Source: Vitrella brassicaformis
Taxonomy: Eukaryota; Sar; Vitrellaceae
Assembly: GCA_001179505.1 (NCBI GenBank)
Contig: CDMY01000185.1
Span: 123,495-176,043, forward strand
Reading direction: 5' to 3'
DNA: 52,549 nucleotides
The position numbers and the translations under genes were made by a program. Positions 47,901 to 52,549 of this stretch are shown here, in pieces (position 1 is the first letter of the stretch; every line of letters begins with the position of its first letter). The notes under the pieces are model-generated. The model saw nothing but the letters and a program-made list of their open reading frames with translations. It did not search any database and was not told the origin of the DNA.

Positions 47901-49101
47901 CGCCGTCCATCCATGTGTGTGGATGTATCCAGATGAGCACACTCAACATATCTCGGCCTCACTGATGTCCAGCTCTCTCTCTCTCTCTCTCTCTTGTTTC
48001 AGGAGAAGTGGTATCGCAGCGACTTTGCCCACAAGTGGCCGCAGATCTGTCGGCAGGTCTGCCCTGACCCACCACCACCACCAGCGGCTCATGAGCCCGG
48101 CCCACCTGCCCCCCTGCCAACGAGTGCACCGCTCGTCCCTCCCGTCCCCCCCGTCCCCCCATTCCCCGTTGAGCAGCAGCGAGAGGCAATCGTCATTGAC
48201 GACGACCACCACCACCACCAGCAGCAGCAGCAGCAGAGGGAGGGAAGGCGCGTGCGGAACGGTGCTGGCGTCCAAGTCAAGGCTGAGGCTGGGGCAGCTA
48301 CGGGTGGTGCTGGGGGTGGCAATCAGCAGGAAGGCGACCCCAACGCCACAGCCCGCAGGCAGTCACCGACGGAGCAGAGTGCGGCTGCACGCAACGCGGC
48401 TCCATGTGAGGCATCTGTGAGACAGAGGCCGCCCCCCGACTCAGACAACGAAAGGCCTATCAAGAAGTGCAAGACGTCCAGCAGACAGGAGGGTGGGGAC
48501 GGCGGGGCTGGTGTATTCGCGACGCTGCTCCCTGGCGAGTTGCCTTTGGTCCGGAAGGGCGAGAGCTGCCTCGTGGATTGGGTCAAGGCCGCTTGTCCTC
48601 CAAGGTGAGAGGGACACACGCACACGTCACGACACACCGCAATCCATCCATCGGCATGTCTGCTTATGTGTCGGTGTCCTCAGTCCTCCCGCCACACCCA
48701 CGGGCAGCCCGCAGCTGAAGCGCCTCAGACGAAGCGACGCCACGATGGAAGTCCCATCGTCCGCTGCTGCCACCAAGTCGACTGCCCCATGCACACCAAC
48801 AGGCCTTCTCACCCCCACACACAGCCGCGCCCAAGACGATCGCACAGCAGCAGCAGCAGCGGCAGCACAGGCAGCGTGTCAGCAAGCTGGTGGTGATGAT
48901 GGTCTTGTTGATGATGACGTCATCATGGTGGGCGAGCGGAGAGAGTTGGAGGCAGCGGTGCGTCGGTTGGTGCCAGTGGTGGTGTGGGGAATATGGCGTG
49001 AGGCGGCCTACCGGTGCTGGTGGGCGATGGTGTGTGCGTGTGCGGGGTGGCTGGCGGCCCTGCTGCTGCTGCCCATCCGCTTTCGTGCCCACATCAGATG
49101 A
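44313..49101 (+). CDS. Chromodomain protein with disordered body and C-terminal membrane segment
   Basis: Seven exons (44313-45148, 45237-45605, 45712-47559, 47628-47714, 47832-47890, 48003-48604, 48684-49101) encode about 1405 residues. The first exon keeps phase only if one C of a 12-C run (44902-44913) is not read. The N-terminal 280 residues are Ala/Gln/Pro-rich with a basic KRKRKSQKDDEP patch. A globular segment follows (GWNVEDGFSVHFSSPPG; TFRIVKRTRSDIDDQMEM-like). Then comes a long Gly/Ser/Pro region with RGGRGRGNGDRGGR. The chromodomain is at about residues 990-1070: MCNVERLIGVR, then FRFHIKWEGFDNDAKNNRWE. It matches the aromatic cage and KWEGF core that read methyl-lysine in histones. 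After another disordered region, residues about 1380-1400 are hydrophobic (AMVCACAGWLAALLLLPI). Its role is probably chromatin binding, perhaps at the nuclear envelope. The intron before exon 4 lacks a normal AG acceptor. Confidence 0.82.
44520..45060 (+). repeat. Coding trinucleotide repeats (CAG/GCA)
   Basis: Three CAG-type runs (near 44522-44553, 44968-44990 and 45038-45060) encode polyalanine or polyglutamine in exon 1 of the chromodomain gene, depending on frame. Such runs change length easily between strains. Confidence 0.85.
44902..44913 (+). repeat. Poly-C run at apparent coding frameshift
   Basis: Twelve consecutive C residues. The frame before it continues only to a stop at 44937-44939. 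The frame that continues as good coding sequence (VTPSPEAVDDAAKAIDQE) is offset by one base. An 11-C or 14-C run would restore phase with the next splice junction. Confidence 0.85.
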
Positions 49102-49520
49102 GATCAGACGGGGTGGGTGGGATAGTTTGTCGTGTGTTGTGGGTTGGTGGCGGGGCGGTGTGGCGCGAGCAGGCTCGTGTGCATAGGTGGAATAGACAGA
49201 CAGACAGACAGACAGAGAGACATTTAGCTGCAAGCGGGCAGGCAATGAGTCGTGGTTAGTAATAAGTGTGTGAGGGGGCGGATGGTGGACGGATGGACAC
49301 ACTGACTGCACCGGAGCAGACAAATATGGTATTGATGATACGTATACACACCCAACCCCCCACTCGAGTCCATCAGCGGCCGTGAGCGGCACACCAAATG
49401 CACTCACAGACAAAGACAAAGACAAAATCTCCACAATGCCTCTGCCAACGAAGTACATGTAAGTACACCCACACCGCACCCACCCCAGCCGCCCAGCCAC
49501 CAACAGACCCACAACTCACC
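49102..49520. other. Convergent intergenic stretch, no gene seen
   Basis: These 419 bases lie between the stops of the chromodomain gene and of the GT47 gene. A short (CAGA)n run lies at 49196-49217. Nothing else was recognised. Confidence 0.5.
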
Positions 49521-51385
49521 TCACCTCTCCCTACTGGCCCTTGCCTTTGTCCTGGCCATCCGGTACACGTTCCTCAAAATCACATTGAACGCATCCTCTT
49601 CAGCAATCCGAATGTCCTCCTCCCTCCACAGCGGTGGATAGGGCGGCACACTCGTCACATCAGCCGCACCCCCCTCAACGACCGGCTGCTTTCGTTGTGT
49701 CTGCTTGCCATAAAACACCGACGGCGTGAGAGCGGCGCTCGTGTCGCCGATTCGGGTGTACTGGAGGCGCTGGGCGTTGTCGGCGATGAACCGTTGTTTG
49801 GCGGCGACTTCGCTCTTCGGGATGGCCTTGAGGCGGTCGATGACATCAAAGGCGGGCTCTGCAGCAGAGAGACAGCAGCAGCGACGAGAGAGGCAGTTGT
49901 ATGTGTCTCTCTTGTCCGTTGATCTCACCAGGTTTGTTGCTGCGGACATAGGTCCAGACATCGCTGTCTGTGGGGCTCTCGAGCAGCATGGACGACCCCG
50001 GCCACAGCTCCTCATGGTCGACATAGACAGCCGTCTGTGACATGTTGCTGATGTGCCACGGCCAAAGCTGCAGCTGGTCAGGGTGGAACAGGACCGGAAT
50101 ACAGCCGAGAAGGATCGAATCAGCTGAGAGGGAAGGACAACGAATCCGCACTCAGAGGGACGGTGTCTCGCCTGATGGACCATGTGTGTGTGCTGTTCTC
50201 ACCGATGGCTTTGCGAGATGGGCTATCGCCTGGCGGGTTGAGGCAGAAGACTGAGCTCCGGTATGCCTCGATGACTCGATGGGCGTCGAAGGGTCTCTTG
50301 ACCTCGCCGCCCTCAGAGCCATCAGCTTCGCGGTCGTAGGCCTCCATCACACAGTCGCCCGACGCAGCCTGAAGGGAATTGAGAAGGGAGGGAAGGAAAA
50401 GATGGATCATGTCTCGCGCAGAGGAAGCAAGACCTGCCTCTTCGCACTGGTCTCTGAGCATCCGTCTCAGCCGCACAGCCACGCCCCTCCACGGCTGCTT
50501 GCTGTCCTTGTGCAGCCCGCTCGCAAAGGCCACCCACCGCGACCTGTTCGAATGGTCCTGCCAGGGGAGAGGCAGCTCGCGGCCGTCAACGCCTCGCCGG
50601 GCGCTCGGCTCAAAATGGACGAATGAGGGGTAAGGAACCGATACAAATCGTGAGAAATAAGGGTCGGTGGAATCGGCGCTGCTGTCATGGTCTCCCCCAA
50701 AGCCGATGGTCAACCGATAGGTGCATGTCGGGCATGGGGCCTCGTACGCGAGTTTCAGCACATTCTTCCACACAGACGACTGATTGGGGCTGAACAATTC
50801 GGGGCAGAGGCTCCATTTCGTAGCCACACGCGGGCCGATGATGAAGTGGTCATGTCCCTGTCTCCTCCTGAAGAACGACCGCCCCTTGCCGTCCTTCACC
50901 CTGTCCAGCAGCCCAGCCAAGTGCCGCTCCTCCTCCGAGCACTCGCCATTCCAGACATGCTGCCGAAAGTAGGGAATGTAGAACACTTGTGCCTTGGTTG
51001 GGTCTGTGACCACACAGGGATGGGCCGCCAGCCGCATGATGAAGAGCTTGGCCAGATAGAACTGGTCGGTGTCATGGAAACCGCCGGCCGCAAAGCCCGA
51101 CAGCGAAGGGCCAAAGCCGAGCCTCTCATGCTCGATGTAGCTGCCGTTGCTTCTGAGCATCCCCGACAGCAGCACCTGTGTGGGCAGCCGATACACATAG
51201 ATGGTGAAGGGGCACCCTGAGCCCCAGAAGCGTCGTCCTGCGACGGTCCACCACGGCCACGGGAGTATGAACGGCGGGGCGTGTTGTGGCGGCGTGGGCC
51301 AGTAGATGATCCACACGCAGGCCTCGAGGATGACGAAAAGGAGAGCGAGGGCAGGGAGCGACTTGAGGAGCAGGTGGAAAGGCAT
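49521..51385 (-). CDS. Exostosin-family glycosyltransferase (GT47), type II membrane protein
   Basis: Three exons (51385-50203, 50123-49929, 49858-49521) give 571 residues. A short cytoplasmic N-terminus is followed by a membrane anchor (LPALALLFVILEACVWIIYW), the type II topology of Golgi glycosyltransferases. The lumenal part begins with FTIYVYRLP. It continues with DTDQFYLAKLFIMRL, AQVFYIPYFRQHVW and FFRRRQGHDHFIIGPRVA. The family signature CLNPPGDSPSRKAIADSILL is followed by GCIPVLFHPD. These are the exostosin/GT47 landmarks. Such enzymes transfer sugars such as galactose, arabinose, xylose or glucuronic acid to cell-wall or surface glycans; the donor here is unknown. An in-frame ATG at 51517 would add 44 residues, but it would run into the neighbouring gene's 3' region, so 51385 was chosen. 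Confidence 0.92.
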
Positions 51386-51509
51386 GAAGCACCGACCTGA
51401 TACATCAATGGACCTGATACATGAATGGACGTAGGCCGTCAAAAGCAACTGGAGGGGAAGGTCCGCTGAGACTGCGGGCGCATTGGGGGCGTAGTCAGAG
51501 TGCGCGATT

Positions 51510-52418
51510 TCATTCATTTACTTCCCCATCGTCCAGTGCCATCAGGTCGCGGCAAGAGATGTCGGTGCATCTGCCTCTCTTCCTCGCATTCTCGCATTTA
51601 TCAGAGAAGCCCTCACACACGACAAACACACACATCTTCCTCGCGTTCAGCAGAAAAGCACAAATATCTAAACACACGACATACACACACACGCACACAC
51701 CAGGTGGGTATAGATGTCTGTCTGTCTGTTGTTGCCAGTGCTGTATCTGTCGACGGCTGACTTCCTGTTAGGGGAAGACGATTGACAGCTGCAGCAAAGC
51801 AAATTACAGCAGCACACAACACACATACATACCAAACGTGGACCACAACACCACACACGCATACAACACAACTGCACAGCACTCGTCTGTGTGCATTTTC
51901 ACCTGATCTGGCGGCATGTCTGTCTGTTGTTGCCAGTGCTGTATCTGTCGACGGCTGACTTCCTGTTAGGGGAAGACGATTGACAGCTGCAGCAAAGCAA
52001 ATTACAGCAGCACACAACACACATACATACCAAACGTGGACCACAACACCACACACGCATACAACACAACTGCACAGCACTCGTCTGTGTGCATTTTCAC
52101 CTGATCTGGCGGCATGGTGGCCTCCGCCTCGATCACACTCTTGACCATGTCCAAGAAGTCGCCCAGGATAATGTCCTTGAGCGCTCGTCCTTGCAACGGC
52201 TGCTCCAGCGCCGCACTCGCCGTTCTCTCGAACTCATCAAATGCAGCGCCGCGCGATATCTTGTGTTTCGGGTCGGGATAACCAGCCAGCATCTCGAAAT
52301 GCTCGCCCATGCGGTTCTGGACTCTGCCTATGTTATGGAGTGACTTCACGTCTCTAAGGGGCCTCAGACTTGTGAATATCCCGATGACACCCGATTGCGG
52401 ATGGATGCACTCATGCAT
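51510..52418 (-). CDS. Partial gene with recently duplicated 60-base exon
   Basis: Three exons can be read: 52418-52101, 51962-51903 and from 51764 onwards. All are phase 0. Exon 1 is coding-like (GRVQNRMGEHFEMLAGYPDP, ALKDIILGDFLDMVKSVIEA) and ends TMPPDQ. Exon 2 is 20 codons (EVSRRQIQHWQQQTDMPPDQ). Exon 3 starts with the same EVSRRQIQHWQQQTD and then diverges. Read straight through, exon 3 reaches a stop at 51510, but its GT-rich middle may really be an intron. The ATG at 52418 may not be the true start; the gene could extend past the window edge. I do not recognise the family. Confidence 0.55.
51721..52116. repeat. Two-copy 198-bp direct tandem duplication
   Basis: Bases 51721-51918 and 51919-52116 appear identical as read. 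Each unit contains a 60-base exon (or its start) with its own acceptor (ctaacag on the minus strand) and intron sequence. The right junction falls 16 bases inside the preceding exon. The unit length is a multiple of three. Confidence 0.95.
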
Positions 52419-52549
52419 ATGCGCACAGTTTGCGTCCCATCCCCAAAAACCTCGCCGCCTGACTGACGACCACCAGACACGCAGACCGAGAGGGAAGACG
52501 CACAGGCTTTGTTGCTGACGGATGCTCGGCCAGGCCGTGTGGAACTGAC

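Noticed and set aside
51721-52116. CRISPR-like or satellite array
   Set aside because: There are only two direct copies without spacers, and each contains a splice acceptor, exon and intron. It is a segmental tandem duplication.

Overview
The window is a piece of a compact, intron-rich eukaryotic nuclear genome, most likely from an alveolate protist. The base and splice style suggests a chromerid alga such as Vitrella, but that identification is inference. Nearly every gene is cut into 3-24 short exons by introns of about 35-200 bases. The introns are full of GT, CA and GA microsatellites and usually end in tgcag. I rebuilt 24 gene models by hand, requiring GT-AG or GC-AG junctions, consistent phase and sensible protein. 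For every spliced model except the chromodomain gene, exon lengths sum to a multiple of three. No tRNA, rRNA, CRISPR array or recognisable transposon was seen.

Layout, left to right. 973-1628 (-) small unknown protein; 1663-5008 (+) LRRC40-like leucine-rich-repeat protein; 5345-7709 (+) secreted propeller-like protein; 8460-9444 (-) 2OG-Fe(II) oxygenase; 9583-13182 (+) kelch/EGF/transmembrane receptor-like protein; 13728-14348 (-) coiled-coil protein; 14455-15439 (+) unknown; 15658-17858 (-) secreted protein with an LEA-like tail; 18089-19620 (+) TPR protein; 20053-22477 (-) DDX41 helicase; 22694-23811 (+) cupin-like protein; 24221-26185 (-) RBMX2/Ist3 splicing factor; 26396-26656 (-) small unknown; 26684-28908 (+) NEK kinase; 29358-30279 (-) basic unknown; 30322-31742 (+) secreted, probably GPI-anchored protein; 32008-33279 (-) SAM methyltransferase; 33376-34254 (+) complex III subunit 7; 35178-39432 (-) SPRY protein with a four-fold repeat; 39631-43863 (-) IFT81; 44313-49101 (+) chromodomain protein with a C-terminal membrane anchor; 49521-51385 (-) exostosin-type GT47; 51510-52418 (-) partial gene carrying a fresh 198-bp tandem exon duplication.

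Genes alternate strand and form many head-to-head pairs. Four pairs have about 100 bases or less between start codons (34, 27, 42 and at most 96), so shared bidirectional promoters are likely. IFT81 shows that the organism builds cilia by intraflagellar transport. The NEK kinase and the SPRY-repeat protein could serve the same structure. DDX41 and RBMX2 are both spliceosome proteins, and at least six introns here use GC rather than GT donors. The most striking items are the in-frame exon duplication at the right edge, the set of GC-AG introns, the chromodomain protein with a membrane anchor, and the SPRY protein with YG-ending tandem repeats.
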